Origin: Desmodesmus armatus
Taxonomy: Eukaryota > Chlorophyta > Chlorophyceae > Sphaeropleales > Scenedesmaceae
Assembly: GCA_007449985.2 (NCBI GenBank)
Contig: VIIQ02000619.1
Location: forward strand, 248,001 to 312,000
Reading direction: 5' to 3'
DNA length: 64,000 bases
Shown: positions 24,201-36,959 of the stretch, piece by piece
Numbering within the stretch: position 1 is the stretch's first letter
How the letters are laid out: the number at the start of each line of letters is the position of its first letter
Position numbers and translations under genes: made by a program
Notes under the pieces: generated by a model
The model's database searches: none
Seen by the model: only the letters and a program-made list of their open reading frames with translations
Told to the model about the DNA's origin: nothing

Positions 24201-27200
24201 GGCTGGCCAGCTGACGTGACAGCACCTGCTTCATCATTGTCACCCCCGTCACCCCCAGCTGCTGCTGCAGTAACTGCCCCCACCGCAGCTGCGGCGGCTG
24301 TTGCAGCAGCCTGTGGCTGCAACGAGACAGCTGATGCGCTGGTGAGGCCCTGCTGCTGCATTGCGGATGCTGCTGCAGAGGCATCTGCTGGCGGGCTGGG
24401 CAAACCTGCTTGTGGCACCTGCACCCGCTGTTGCTGCTGTTGCTGCCCACCTCCCGCTGATTGACTGTGCTGCTGTGTGGATGCCGTAGACGACAGAGGT
24501 ACAAGGTACAGGGGTTCACAAACATCGGGGTATCCGACGAAGCAGCGCCACTGGCATCAGCAGCAGCAACAGCAGCACCCACGACGTCCCCGGCTGCTGC
24601 AGCCCCCGATGGTGGTGCGGCTAGTTGGCCGCTGCCTGCTGCACTGGCTGCTGCAACCTCTGCTGATGGCAGGGGACTTAGTAAGCTTTGAACCTGCTCT
24701 ATGGCCCCAGAGTGAACGAAACTGAGCTCGTTGCTTTCTGCCAAACTGTGCAGCACAGGCTGAGGTGCCTTGCTGCTAGACTGGCCCGGCGCCTGCAAGG
24801 GTTGCAACCGGCTAAAGCCCGCCTCCTCGCTGCTGCTGCACAACGGCTGGCCGCTGAGCGTGCTGCTGCCCAAGCTCACCGCCCGTTGCCCAAACCGGCT
24901 TGGTGACGGCCCTCGTTCAACGCTCACGTCTGCTCTGCTGTCAACAGCTGTGCTGTTGCTGCGAACAGGCAGAGGGGCTTCCAACAATGGGCCGCTAGCC
25001 TTGCTGCCACTTCCAGCAGCAGCAGGCACGACGCCACGCCCAGGTGCTACTGCGAGCGTGGACCCCTGCCGAACAGCTGCCTCCCAGGCGCTACTGGGAC
25101 TGGAAGCCGTACGACCAAACACCATGCCTGCGGTATCATCGACCACCGGGCTGCTGCTGCGCACCGCTGCTGCCTGCACGTTCCCAGTGCTGCTGCTGTG
25201 CTTGATTCCCTTGACAGCGGGTGAGGGTGAGCGCTGAGCCACTCCTGAGCAGTTGTCAACCGTCGACGCGAGTGCAGGAGAACTTGCCCTACTCGCCAGC
25301 TGCAGCTCCTGCTGCTGTTGCTGCAAGCCCAGCGCAGGACTACTGCCATCAGCTCCTGCTGCAGCATCAGTTGCGCACTCCCTTGGAGAGGCACGGTCTC
25401 TAGGGGCCTGTAGGCTCCTTACCACACTACAGTCTGTCATAAGGCCCAGGCCCTCGTCATCAGGATGGGTTGTGCTGCATTGCTGCGCAATGCCCTGCGC
25501 AGCCCTGGCCTCCCTCGCTGCTGCAGCAGCCACCGCCGCTTCCAGCAGTGCGCCTGCCCCCGGGCCGGCCTCGTGCTTTGCTGAGCCCAGCACACCCGCT
25601 CCTGCAGCTGCGATGAGGGCATGGTTGTGGCTGCTGCTGCCGTGGCCATGCGCGCTGCTGCGGTGTGTGATGCCGACAAGAGTGATGGCTGCTACTGTGT
25701 CCGTAAAAGAGAAGTTGAGCGGGTAGAAGAGGTCGCCAAAGACGCGCGCCAAGCGCACGACTGTGGGGGCTGATGCTGGAGCGCTGTCACTGTCTGCATC
25801 GGCCGCCAATGCCTTGCGGCAGCACAGCAGGTAGCTCAGGCAGTTGACCCTGCAGTGTACGCAGCAGCAGCAGCGGCAGCAACACGAGCCAGCAGTCAAG
25901 ACCCGCAAGGGCGGCAGCGGCGCGCCACACCGCAAAAACAAGCGGAGCAGCAGCCCTAACAACTTGGCCTTGGCCGCGTTCCTGCAAGATCACAGTCTCA
26001 TTGGAGTCCTGCAACAGCTGCCTGCATGTAAGGCGGCTAGGCTGTCTGCCTGCCTGCCAGCACAACATCTGTCTCTCTCTGTGTGCAGGCAACACGCTCC
26101 TGCTCTGCGTGAAACCCACGCAGCAGAATCATGCAAGGCCCCCTGTCCACCTCCCCCCGCAGGACAATCCTCACGCCCCCAAACAGCCCAAACCCTGTTT
26201 CTTCCTGCAACCAACAGCATTCGTGTGTGCTGCCCACCTTTTTTCCCATGACTCCAGGCCCCTGTCGGGGTACAAGTTGTACATCAGCACCAGCAGGCCG
26301 CCAATCACAAACAGCATGGCCCAGGTGCTGCCAATAAACCACCTGTGCAGCGACAGCTCCGAGATCGATGTCCTGCAGCAGGAAGTGGCCAAAACCGGAG
26401 CAGCGCGGACGTTGGCACGGCATCTTGACATAGGTATGTACACCGTTCTTGGCTGGCACAGTGGTTTGCGGGGCCCTAAGTGGGTGATGTCACCATCCCC
26501 ACGGGTAGGGTAGCAGATTGACGAAAGCTGCGCATGACGCGCAGCGTAACCCAGCCGACAGGACAGGGCTGTTGCATTGGCATACTGCTGCGCTGCAGGT
26601 GCGACGACAGTCATGCATACAGGCTCACCCACATGCCAGGAGCTAGGCCACAACAGCTGCCACCCTGTTCTCACCGTGCAAGCTCTTCTGCTGTGTGGCA
26701 CGTATTGAGGCTGTCTGCTAGCAACCCAAAGTTGACCAGGGTTGAATACACAAGGGCAGCTGCCTCCAAGAGATAGGCGGATAGCAGGCAGTACAGCGCT
26801 GTTGGCATGGCAGCACGCTTGTACTCCTCCAACAGGGCACCTGGGGGAAGGGCGGCGCACAGCAATCATAATTCAAGTCAGCACGAAAGAAAGGGGTGAG
26901 GCAAGGCAAGGTGGCACACGTCAAGGGACTGGTGGGTCGCCTGCTGTGCACGCTACCAGTAACGGCTCAAAAGGTTGGAGGAACCACTGCCGGTGTGTTT
27001 GGCCGTGCTGAGTGTCAAGAGTGTTCAGTGGCGAGCCAGCACAGCACTGACGCCGACTGCTGGAAGCTCGGTGACAGGTGCCTGCAGACAGAGAGCACGC
27101 ACCCCTCATCGATATGCCTGCCACCACACACTGCAGGAACGTTGTCAGGGAGAAGCTGAGCAGCAGCCACAGCACACTGCTGGTGGCCAGGTTCCTGCCG

Positions 27201-27349
27201 GCGCAGTCATCTGGCAGGCCGATGATTGCGACCTCTGCTGCAATGAGGGACGTCCATGTGCCATGGAACGCCACCCCCACCCAAGCTGGCAGGACAAGGT
27301 CTGGGCAGGCAGCAACAAAGGCAGTGGTGTTGTGTCTGAGCAGCAGCAT
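15229..27349 (-). CDS. DAGL: Giant sn-1-specific diacylglycerol lipase (DAGL type)
   Basis: Thirteen exons (minus, high to low): 27349-27103, 26840-26675, 26372-26238, 25981-24106, 23773-22894, 22552-22402, 22108-20775, 20333-18712, 18415-18030, 17443-17295, 16857-16780, 16395-16238 and 15855-15229; about 2603 residues. All junction phases agree if three single bases are restored (near 24511, 24173 and 16358). Exons 1-3 encode the N-terminal membrane domain (DLVLPAW, GISMRG, ALYCLLSAYLLEA). Landmarks of the lipase follow: LARVFGDLFYPLNF, IYGWPMFLW, ADLLYVNYNN, VVVAIRGSLSVEDCVTD, WFAHEGIL, the nucleophile motif LTGHSLGAG (Ser about 2264), FAPPGGL, KDMVPR (candidate catalytic Asp), KLPKYKLLLG and MFADHVPD. 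The catalytic His was not located. Family enzymes release 2-acylglycerol from diacylglycerol at membranes. Roughly 1,700-1,800 residues are Ala/Gln/Ser-rich inserts, about 950 of them inside the hydrolase fold. The start at 27349 gives the family-like distance to the first helix. Confidence 0.9.
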
Positions 27350-30300
27350 TGCGGTGTGCCACATGCACCATGCGTGCCAGGCGCAGCAGAGGGGTGAACA
27401 GCAGCAGGCGCCCAAGCCTTGCATGTGTCAGGCCTCCTCAGCAAGCTAACAGCGGCTGAAACTGATGCTAAAGCATGATACAACACATTCAAGTCTTGAC
27501 CACGCGATGCTGAGCCTCACGTGGGCTTGGGGCACAATTCTGCCTAGATAGCCTGCAGCCTCTGTCAGCAGGGGTGCAAACCCTCCATGCTTGACTCACC
27601 ATCAGAAGAAATGTGCCAGCTGCGGTTGAAAAACTGTAAAGGAGGCATTGGATGTATGTGGCACTACCAACAGGCACGCCAGAGCCAGCCCATGGCTGCA
27701 CCTCTCCCCAAGCCTGACAAGCAGAAGCAGAAACAGCACCTGCGACTGTGCCAGGGGACGTGCCGTGAAAGCAACTCAGTGAGAACGTTTCTTATACAAA
27801 CTATCGTTGATTGAGTTGGTCGTGGATGCAGGTGGCCAGGCCAGGCCTGCACTGCAGTGCACTGCAACAATTGATGGGGTCGAAACCGACAACTGATGGG
27901 GTCGATGCTTTGGTTGCAGAAACGTGTGATAAAGCGAGTCTCCGGTAGTCATGATAAAGATCACGTTCGAGTTGGTTTTTCGAAACCCTGTCCAAGGTTC
28001 CTTGAAGTGCCATCCAACCGTCCCCATGGCCACCACCATGCTAATATAATATGGTGCACCACTAAAAATAAAAAAGCTAAAAAGATTTTTCACAGAATTG
28101 CTTGGAAACGCTCAGATGTTGCATACATATCATTGATATAACAATTGATGACAAAGGAAGCTTCCCAAGAGCTTCCTGGCACCATGTTGAGTGACCGTCC
28201 CGACACTGACAGAATTCCACTAACGGGGTTGCCAGCACACACTCCACTCGGTTGGTCTAGCAGTCCTGCAGTCAACTTGCACAATTCACACATGGCACCA
28301 GTGCTTACAATCATAGCACACTAGTGTGAAAAGGTATGGAAGTGCACCACTGGGTGGGGAGATTGCTTGGGGTATGTTGGACGGCGTGTGAGCAGGTAGG
28401 CACCTGGTTGCCTCACAGGGAGAAAAAGGAGGGGGAAGGGTGTCAAGGGCTACAGGCAATAGAGAACAGGAGGAAGTTTGTACCAGATGGTTTTGCATGC
28501 TTTGCTGAGGATGACAGTACTGGGTATGTGCAGCACCACTGCAGGGAAATACTGCACAGCTGGGCTGGCTCGGTGACTGCTGCAAGCTGCTGCTCTAAAT
28601 ACACAAATGCTGGCACTGGACCTACAGCTATCTCGGTTGCACAACACACTATCGCGCTGTGTGCATGCATCCCGTGGGCATGCTGCATTGGTTGTTGCTG
28701 CTGCTGACCAGGCTGACTGCAGGGACACTGCTGCACAGCTGGGCTGGCTGGGTTAGCTGGAAGCTGCTCTGAATATGCACAAGCTGAAAAAAGTTTCAGC
28801 AGTGCGGTTGCCCAACACACTATCGCGCGGGGTGCAAGTAACCCGGGGCCCGCTGCATCGATTGCTTGCTGTTGCGGCTGACTGCGATCTGCTGCTGCGC
28901 GTACGCAGTTCCATGCCTGAATCGGTTAACTTCATTACTTGATGATCAATGCACGGCAGTCGCACTGTGGAAGCACTCTATTGAGCTGGTGGCGTCTGGC
29001 CTTCGATCGATTGCAAAATGGCTTCCTCCCATTGAACGATATATCATCTCAGGGCTTGACAATTGCATGTGCTTGTCACTGATCTACGCGTGTGTGGTGA
29101 CACCTGCGTGCTGCCAAGCTGATCTCCATCACTCATTTGTCAGCAGGTGACTAATCCCCTGCACTCCCCACCAAGTGCAGCACACTGGACTAGCGCCCTG
29201 CACAATTTATCCAGGTCATCCAGACACCTACCGCATTGTTTCCACGCCTTGGCACAGCCCCCCGTGCGTGCCGCCTAAAAAGCTTTTTAGTGGAGGGTCC
29301 TCTGCGCTAATATGGTTCCGCATGGGGATGTCACTTTTACAAAGACTGCTGTTGCTGACGTGTGTGTTCATCACAAGACAGCTGTAGGGGGAGAGGCGGG
29401 GAGAAGCCGACATGCCAGGCTGGCGCCGGGGGGGGGGGGGCACAAGGAAGCGAGGCAACTCTGATGGTGCCATTGCATGCTTGGGAAACTCAAGCATACG
29501 CCTTTTCAGGCACCTCAGCCTGAATATGGACATGAATATGTACAGCCGGACAGGATCCCATTGCAGGTGTGTGTTCCTGTTGTACGTCACTGGGCGGACA
29601 GTCCTTAGACCCAGACACTTTCCTTTGTTACGTTACAGTTGATCAATGTAGGTCTAACACGGTGTGGTAAAACCATCCTCTCAGCGGCAGCATGCAGGAC
29701 ACAGGCACCAGCTGCCTGCACTGGCCAAGTGCCAGCATTTGCACAAAGTGATACACAGATCCATAAGAACAGCAACAGAGCTGCAGTTTGATCTTTGCCC
29801 TGAAGACAGTCGCGCCTCGGCAACATGCAAGCTCAGCTTGATCGCCAACTGGCAGGCTGGCTGCCTGCAGGCCTGCAATCCAACCTCCATACTCAGGGGG
29901 AAAAAGCAAATCGTGATGGCCGGCACGGCCAAGATGTGGCTAAAATTGGGTTGCTCCAGGCTGGCTGTCAGGAGAACAACCAGCACTGCAGACTCATACG
30001 AAAGAACCCCGCGGCAGGTACCGCAGGCAACGACCCCACACTAGGCTTTAGCCAAACCTCTCTGGCGCTATGGTCTATGGGTTGTGTTCAGTAAAGCCGC
30101 TTGAATGCAACACCCAACAGCATGTGCTGTGCCACAGCCAGTGGCACTGGGTGCCTCACCAACACACTGCCTCGCTTGCACTGGTGCAATTCACAGCCAG
30201 CATCAGAGGGTGTTGCTGTCACAAAAGATGCACGTCACTCCCTTCACAGGGGGCAGACACTGCCCCGGGCAAGTGAACTCATGAGCTTGGGCATATCACC

Positions 30301-32344
30301 TGATGAAGAGTCCTGCACAGACGCTGGCAAGGCCCAGCACACCAAACTTCATTGCAGCACGGCGAAACTCACCAACAGCTATGCGCAATCAGGCAAGGCA
30401 GTAATCCAGCCGCAATACAGTCACACACAGCCAGCATCGATTCAAACTGCGCACCATGCGCACACAGGCACCACCCTGCATGCTACCGCACCCGTACGGT
30501 CACCACACCGATATGAAGCACAAAGGCAACGCTAGTCAGCGCTGTTTTCAAGATTCAAGAATCTGGATCTCTCAAACATTGAACAGGGGTGCCACAATGC
30601 GCACCACGCCATGCCAGTCAGCACTCCCAACCAATGCGTCCTTGTCACAATAACCTGGGGTGCACCCATGCACAGGTGCTGCACAGCGCAGCCTTCGCTG
30701 GCGTCCATGCATATATAAACAACTGCACTACTGTGCTAATAAACGGTACCAGCAGCATCCTACTGCTGTTGGGTGCCGTCCTGCATTCAAAGACGCCGTC
30801 ACAAGGGGGAGATACAAGCACTCCATTAACCCCACTGCTGCACGTCGGTGATGTTGCAAAGCTGTGCTGACCCCCTCTGCCTGCTGCAGGAGGCAAGACA
30901 ATGTGCAGGTAATAAACAAACCAATCACTGTCACATTTGTAGCTATGAAGCTCAAAGAGCTCATGCCAGCCAGACAACTACCAAGCCGGTGAATGGTAGG
31001 GGCAGGCGCTGACTTTGCAGACATTGCCTACCCCCAGGCACTGGTGCAGTCACTGCACCAGTGTGGATGAGGCAAGATGCATGCCCTGAGTGAGGTGCTG
31101 ATTGGTCGGCAAAGCCGTGCAGGAAAGCGCAGTGCAGGAAACACATGTCTCAAGAGAAAGTTCAGCACCGTTTCACGCTCACAGATGCATGCACAAACTG
31201 TACAAACTGCACCGGCGCGACAGCAAAGCAAACCCACACACACACGCACATTGCTGCACAGAGCAAACACGCTACTGGACAAAAGGCATGTGGCATAGGT
31301 GCTGGTGTGCGACAGAGCCTCAGAGCAGAGCCGTAGAAGACCTGGGAGCAGTGTGGGCAGTCGCCACAGCTCAAAGACACACACATTGTCCAGGGATAAC
31401 AACCCCGCACCCTCACCAAAGGAATGCAGAATGTAGGGGGGTCTATGCCTGCTGCTGATCATTCCACGCGCATAGCATGCATGCATGTGCATGCATGCGC
31501 CACATTGAATTTAGGGGACATATCAGGACGAATGGCAACAGGCGGGAGGCATGATTGTGCACCGTGGGCAGTCAGCCCGGCTGGAAACAGTCTAGCCCGC
31601 AGTAGCATCGGACAGGATGTAGCTCGCAGCACGTGTGGCTAACAACCCTGTGTCTGCTGATGAGACCATCTTACGGTGGTGCATGCAAAAGCTCCACACA
31701 GCCCAGGAGCATCTCTACAAGGATAAACACGGAGCAAGCATGAGGATCCACAGGAGGCATGAAGACCAACAGACATGTGTAAAGGACATGCAGGAAGCAG
31801 GTGTCAAGGACATGACTTGTGTCATGGGGTGGGAAACGGGGCGCGTGCATGCAACGCTGATGGAAGGTATGAGAAGGCTGCACACTGCGGCAGCAGAAAC
31901 CAAGGAAATCAGCACATGTCACTCCATGGGGCAGCAGCAGGAGGTTGATGTATGCAGGACCTCGAAAGTGACCTGCAGCTCCTTGCTTGCTGCATAACAG
32001 ACGCAACAGCCTGAGTCGGCCTAAATGTTGTTGATGTGCACCAAAGATAAGGATATGCAAATCGTGGGGCATGGGGTTCATGCACAAGCGCCAGGTAAGG
32101 GCACTTGCAGAGTGCCTCAAGCTTTGAAGTGCTTCTGCACAATCACATATTTGCCAGCGCACAGGCAAACACTGCAAACGGGTCTGGGGAACAGCCGCCT
32201 CCATGCTGCACCACACAAGGACAGGGAAACACACAGACCCTCTCACCACTAAACCTCAGCCAACAGACACCCAAACACACACCAACATACGCGCAACGCC
32301 TGTGCCCACTCTGTCACCAAGGAAAGCAAACACGGCTGTAGATA
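27350..32344. other. Gene-poor region between lipase and second metalloprotease
   Basis: The left part should hold the lipase promoter and 5' untranslated region; the right part the metalloprotease 3' untranslated region. Between them I see no convincing gene on either strand. There is a relatively AT-rich patch (27880-28140) with the direct repeat AACTGATGGGGTCGA, a diverged tandem duplication (28553-28890), an AAAAAGCTTTTT palindrome near 29278 and a GCATGCATGC-rich patch near 31470. Confidence 0.55.
28553..28890. repeat. Diverged ~180-bp tandem duplication
   Basis: Both units start TGCACAGCTGGGCTGGCT (about 28553 and 28732). They share CAACACACTATCGCGC and CGCTGCAT/TGCTGCATTG segments in the same order. 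No coding potential is evident. Confidence 0.7.
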
Positions 32345-34887
32345 TCATTTTGACCAAGAGAGAGAACGGGTCATGATGGAAGTTGTTGGGTTGAACTCGT
32401 AGCCAGGAAACACAGCTGTGACCATTGTCAGTCTGCACGATCCTGCCACACCAGAACGTGCTGGCCCAGCAGGCCCCATCACAACAACACCAGTAGCCGC
32501 TGCTGTCATCTCTATGTCTTGGTCAGCAGCCACACCTCCAATAGTGATGGTCCAAACCCCCCTGACCTTCACTCCCGGCAAAGCCATCCCAGCCTTATCA
32601 CGCACATACACATTCGCCGAGCAGTTGTAGGCCGTCCTAGAATTGACCCAAAACCTTGTAATGGAGATGGATGCTACGCGCATCTGCGGCATCGGTGTAT
32701 ACACCACTGTGAGCTCGTACTGTCCTTTGCTACCATAGCTGGAGTAGCCGGTGGTAGCAGGGTCGCCAGATCCCACACCCTGCACTGCCAAGTAATAGGT
32801 GCCCCAGGTCGGCAGGCCCACCACTGTAGCAGGTACGTCAAGGCTGGCAGGATTGAGGATGGCTATAATATCACCAGCCGCGCTCATGACTGTCAGCTGG
32901 ACGTCCAAGTTGGCGCGTTGGAAACTTCCCCAGGGAGTGACAACAGCCACGGAGAGTGTCGCACTGCCTTCAGACGCTGTAAAGGAGAACCAGTCACCGT
33001 TGGCGTCTGACACCACTCCTGCGACCTGTGCCGTAGATAGGCCGGTGACTGTGTCAGGAGTGCCAACAAGGGCCGTTGCTGTGGCGGTGCTGTTGCCAAA
33101 CTTCTGGGGTACCAAGGGCAGGATGCGGCCGATGATTGCAAGGTCATCCTCCCTGTTGGTCGCACCAGCGAATTCGCCCTTATCAAAGGTGGCTCTGGGC
33201 TTGTAGTATGCAGCACCCTGCGGGGTAAGGTTTGTGCAGTATTGCGGGGCAGGCAGCAGTACACAAGGTGTCATATGTGCTGCGCATTGTCTGCTGGTTG
33301 GAGCTTCATCCGATTGAGTCATGAAGCAATCAAGATCATTGGCATACTGACACATCCAAAAGCAGCCGCCAGAGCTGATAAAAGGAGTTTCAGGAGGGCC
33401 TACTAGGCAGTAATAGTTGCTCAGATTAGTAAAATCACACAATTGCAATGCAGCACAGTCCCTGAACCTTGTCTTTTCAGCTGAAGAGCCTCTGAGACTG
33501 TCACCCCACTCACCATGATGGGTGCCCAATCGCCGTGTCCTGTGTAGTAAGCGCCTGCTGCTGAACCGTCATGGTGGAGGCCCAGGGTATGACCAATTTC
33601 ATGACTAATCGCCACAGACAGATATGCCACATTGCCACCGAGGTTCTCCGCAAATATGAAGCAGGGCTCTTGGCTGGTCCACGAGAAGGAGTTGACATAC
33701 GCTACGCCGCCAGCCGCGCGGCCATACCAATTGCTGTAGCTGCCCCCAATCGCCACCCTAGTGCCGCTGCCGGCAAAAGCAGCAGCCCCAGGGTCAGCAG
33801 TAGTGACGTCAACATCAAACATAGCATAGTCCTCGGCCACTGACCTCCAGATAGCAACAATGTCACTGAGTTCGTTGGCGCTGAAGGTGGTAGGGTTGGA
33901 GTCTTTGTTGAATGGCGGCGTGATGATGGGTTGGCCCCCGCCGTAGACGTTGTTCCAATAAGTGCCTGAAGTGATGTGGCCGTCAAAGTCTAGGAAGATT
34001 TTGTATCTTGACTCAGGGCGGCTACTGAGGGAGAAGGCCTGGGTAAGGCTGATGCTGGAGTCTTGTTGGCTGGGGGCAACACCAGAGCTGATCTCATTGG
34101 CATTCACAGCAAGACCCTCGCATACGTACAGCAGAGCAGCGTTCACTGCATCTACAGCCTGCGATTCGTGGGGCAGGGACCAACGACACAGCACAGCAGC
34201 ACAGGGCATGGCAAGGTGGGTGAGCGGGGTTGTGTGCGGCTCAAGCCAGTCCAGGGATGCAGACATGCACAGGTGGCTTGTGTAACAGATATAGCAGGCT
34301 GTTGCACCGTCATAGCCTTCGAGGCGTGCCTGATTTGACAGGTTGAATTTGCAAATGCACAGGGAGGCCTCCGGAGGGATCCCTAGGGTTGACTTCACAC
34401 GGTGCTGTGCAGCATGCCGCCGCTGATCAAGCAGCTCAATAGGTGGATCGCTATGCTAAAAAAGCAAAAAGATTTACGGCGGACCACCTTGAGCGCATTC
34501 TGTGCTGCTGCCAATACGATGGTGACAATACGACCCGCGCCCCAAGAAACACCGTCCAGACAAGACGCAAGGAAGTGGAAGAACCAAGAGACTGCTTACC
34601 AGGTCATCCTCTTTGTCCAACAAATGCGCCAAATTCACCAGAGTGCCCCGCCACATAGCGCTTTGCCGGAGCTTTGAAAGACCTGATCGACCCAATGCCT
34701 TCATTGCACCCCCCTGTCTGCGCAAGCTTGCGCTTGGTATGATAAGTTCTGTTCCATCTCCCAGCTGGATTGGTGCCTGCTGTGCGATCTCAGACAGCTC
34801 TTGCAGTCCTCTCATGCTTCTTGCATCACAGGCCACGCTCATAACAATCACAGTCGCACATACCACGCTCATCCACGAGTGCGCCAT
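32345..34887 (-). CDS. Secreted metzincin-like zinc metalloprotease, hinge-less paralogue
   Basis: Three exons: 34887-34600, 34158-33514 and 33217-32345; 601 residues with every phase intact. The start at 34887 (MAHSWMSVVCATVIVMSVAC) gives a signal peptide; an in-frame ATG at 34929 would bury it. The order matches the paralogue at 6923: propeptide-like region (QLGDGTELI, GGAMKALGRSGLSKLRQ), catalytic domain ([25 protein letters not shown]), zinc motif HEIGHTLGLHHDG with ligands His282, His286 and His292, Met-turn candidate WAPIM (Met311), pre-peptidase-C-like beta domain and a C-terminal domain starting MRVASISI. It lacks the Ser-Pro hinge and lacks the intron that splits the zinc motif in the other copy. 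An extracellular or wall role is inferred from the signal peptide and the algal context; the substrate is unknown. Confidence 0.9.
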
Positions 34888-35380
34888 TTGGGCTGTTCTG
34901 TCCGGAGTGCGATCTTGTCGACAGTACATCAAGCTGCTGAATGTTAGTTTGCTTAGTTGAACGCATGGGTGTATTTCGTAGACGCAACGAGGGCCTCAGC
35001 AGCGCGGTGCAATATATCCGGCAGTGTTCGCGAGAAAAGATAGATCCCTATGAACCTCGGCTGTGAACAACCACGAGCGGCCCCAAACGCATCAACCCTC
35101 CTCCAAACAGGCGGGTCGTCGCAGGACAACAGACAAATGTGTTGCAATTATATTTGTGTCGGCAGCATGGCTGGTGAGCCATAGAGGGTGGCAACTTCAT
35201 GTAGTGTCACGCTTTGTCATAAGCATTACCAAGCTATTTGTGCTGTGATATTGCAGCTAAATTTCAATCCAACCTTAGGAAAATAGTTTCAGAAGGCAGG
35301 CAACATCAATGTGCTACGAAAGTGACTTCGCAGTCCAAAGTTTGGCAGTACTGTTGGTGCTCAGGTGGTATGCAGACCTA
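34888..35380. other. Upstream region of the second metalloprotease
   Basis: No gene seen. It lies between the metalloprotease start and the left end of the TIR element and probably contains the promoter and 5' untranslated region. Base composition is more AT-rich than in the coding stretches. Confidence 0.5.
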
Positions 35381-36101
35381 CCGTAACCCCCAGAACCTAT
35401 TCGCGAAATTCAATTACAGCACGTCAAAGTTTCGCGAATATTAAGGTGTTTCAGGTAATTCAGCAGGGCCCCATCGCGAAATGTTAGGTGGATGGAGAAA
35501 ATCCAAAGAAGTAACAAGAAGCGTCAAATCGCCTTTTTACAGCCTCCTTAGCACCCATATAGGTTCAATGAGTCTTCCTGATACCCATTACAGCCTGTCT
35601 GCCACGCTGGGTGGCTCTTGAGTCTCTCCCTCGCACCGATCAAGATCAGCAGTGATCACTGCCCTGCCTGTCATGACCTGCCCTTTACCAGTGCACAGCT
35701 GCCTCCACTACCAAAACCTGATTTGCTATTGCTTTAGATAATTTGAAGTGCTTGCAAAGCGATAGAGCAAGCCATCCTGTTGCCTCCTGCAGAGAGGCAC
35801 TCAATGCAGCTGCCAACTCTGCAGCTCACAAACACTACTGCTCCCAGAGAGTGCACAGAGGAAACACATGCTGCTCCAAAGAAGGCCAGGCATGCAGAGA
35901 CGGACACAGGAGCCCCACAGCCAGTCAACGGACAGAAAAGGTACCAAAAACGACAGCAGCAGCACCATCGCGAAAGGTTAGGAAGAGGGAGAAAATTAGG
36001 GCAGGGCCCAGCGCGAAATGTTACGAGGAAGTGTGAAATTCCAAAATTTTCCTGACCCATTCGCGAATAGTTCGGACGCGAATAGGTTCTGGTGGTTACG
36101 G
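35381..36101. mobile_element. Non-autonomous TIR DNA transposon (MITE-like), 721 bp
   Basis: The left end CCGTAACCCCCAGAACCTAT continues to TTCGCG (35381-35405). It matches the reverse complement of the right end (36077-36101) at 24 of 25 positions. Both ends are flanked by TA (35379-35380 and 36102-36103), consistent with a TA target-site duplication. Subterminal copies of CGCGAAATGTTA-like motifs occur at 35475, 35968 and 36012, plus several TTCGCGAA motifs in both orientations, as expected for transposase-binding subterminal repeats. No transposase frame is present, so mobility would need a relative elsewhere. A Tc1/mariner-like family is possible from the TA flank but unproven. Confidence 0.85.
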
Positions 36102-36959
36102 TATGCTCACATGATCTGGACCACTGTATACCCGATAGAAGCGATTGGGATACATCGCATACATGACTTAGTAAGTATTGTGCCTGCAACTGTAAGTTGC
36201 CAAAGCTCAGCCCCCCTCAGGGGGGGGGGACTCGGAGGCAGGGCCTGCCTCCCCAAGCCCCCCCTCCCCCGGGGTAGCTGGAACGTGACCATGCTCTGCT
36301 GGCCCCACTTTACAGCAAACATGTTCACAAACCGAGAAGGGCTGGGGTGAACGTGGTTTTGTCCTGGGCCAGACAGCCACAGAGAGGTACAAGTACTGGT
36401 ACCAGTGTTACTGTGGCATGCAGTGAAGGAGTGATTTCAACATGTGTTGCCACCATTCAGTACGGTTGCGCTGTCTCATGCGCACACCCATGCGTGCAGA
36501 TGGAAAGGCTTTTTAGCACTTTGCAAGCACGCCATCAGCATGATACTATACAGTGCAGTTGTAGTAAGATCGTAGTGCAGTGCAGTACAGTTCCGAACTG
36601 TAAGGCACGGTGCCTTTGGCAACACTTTCATGCACCTGCCATGTGCATCCTGTTCCTGCATCATTTTCCTGCAAACTGAATGTTGGGTCTTGGGCACTAT
36701 GCCCAGCTGGCCTGCAGGATCTCAGACACATCAGTGGCTTTCAGGTACGTCTGCAAAGCACACAGGCCTTTCCACATGTTACACACAATCAGGGGGAGGG
36801 GGGGGGGGCTACAAGCGGCAGGGGCTTTTCCATGGCCAGGTGCTGCGTGTGCAGCCCTCCGAGCTGTGTGATGATGTCAGCCAGGCAGCTGCAAGCACTG
36901 CTGGCTGTGACGGCCCAACCACGAGCCCAACATGCTGTTATAACAGCTCTAAACAGCCG
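36102..36959. other. 3' flank of the RmlD/MAT2B-like gene
   Basis: No coding region found. It holds a near-palindrome GGAGGCAGGGCCTGCCTCC (36234-36252) in a G/C-tract-rich patch. Most of it is probably the 3' untranslated region of the minus-strand gene ending at 36960. Confidence 0.5.
36310..36314 (-). terminator. Possible TGTAA poly(A) signal of the RmlD/MAT2B-like gene
   Basis: TGTAA on the minus strand, 646 bp beyond the stop at 36960. Plausible distance for a green alga, weak motif. Confidence 0.3.
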
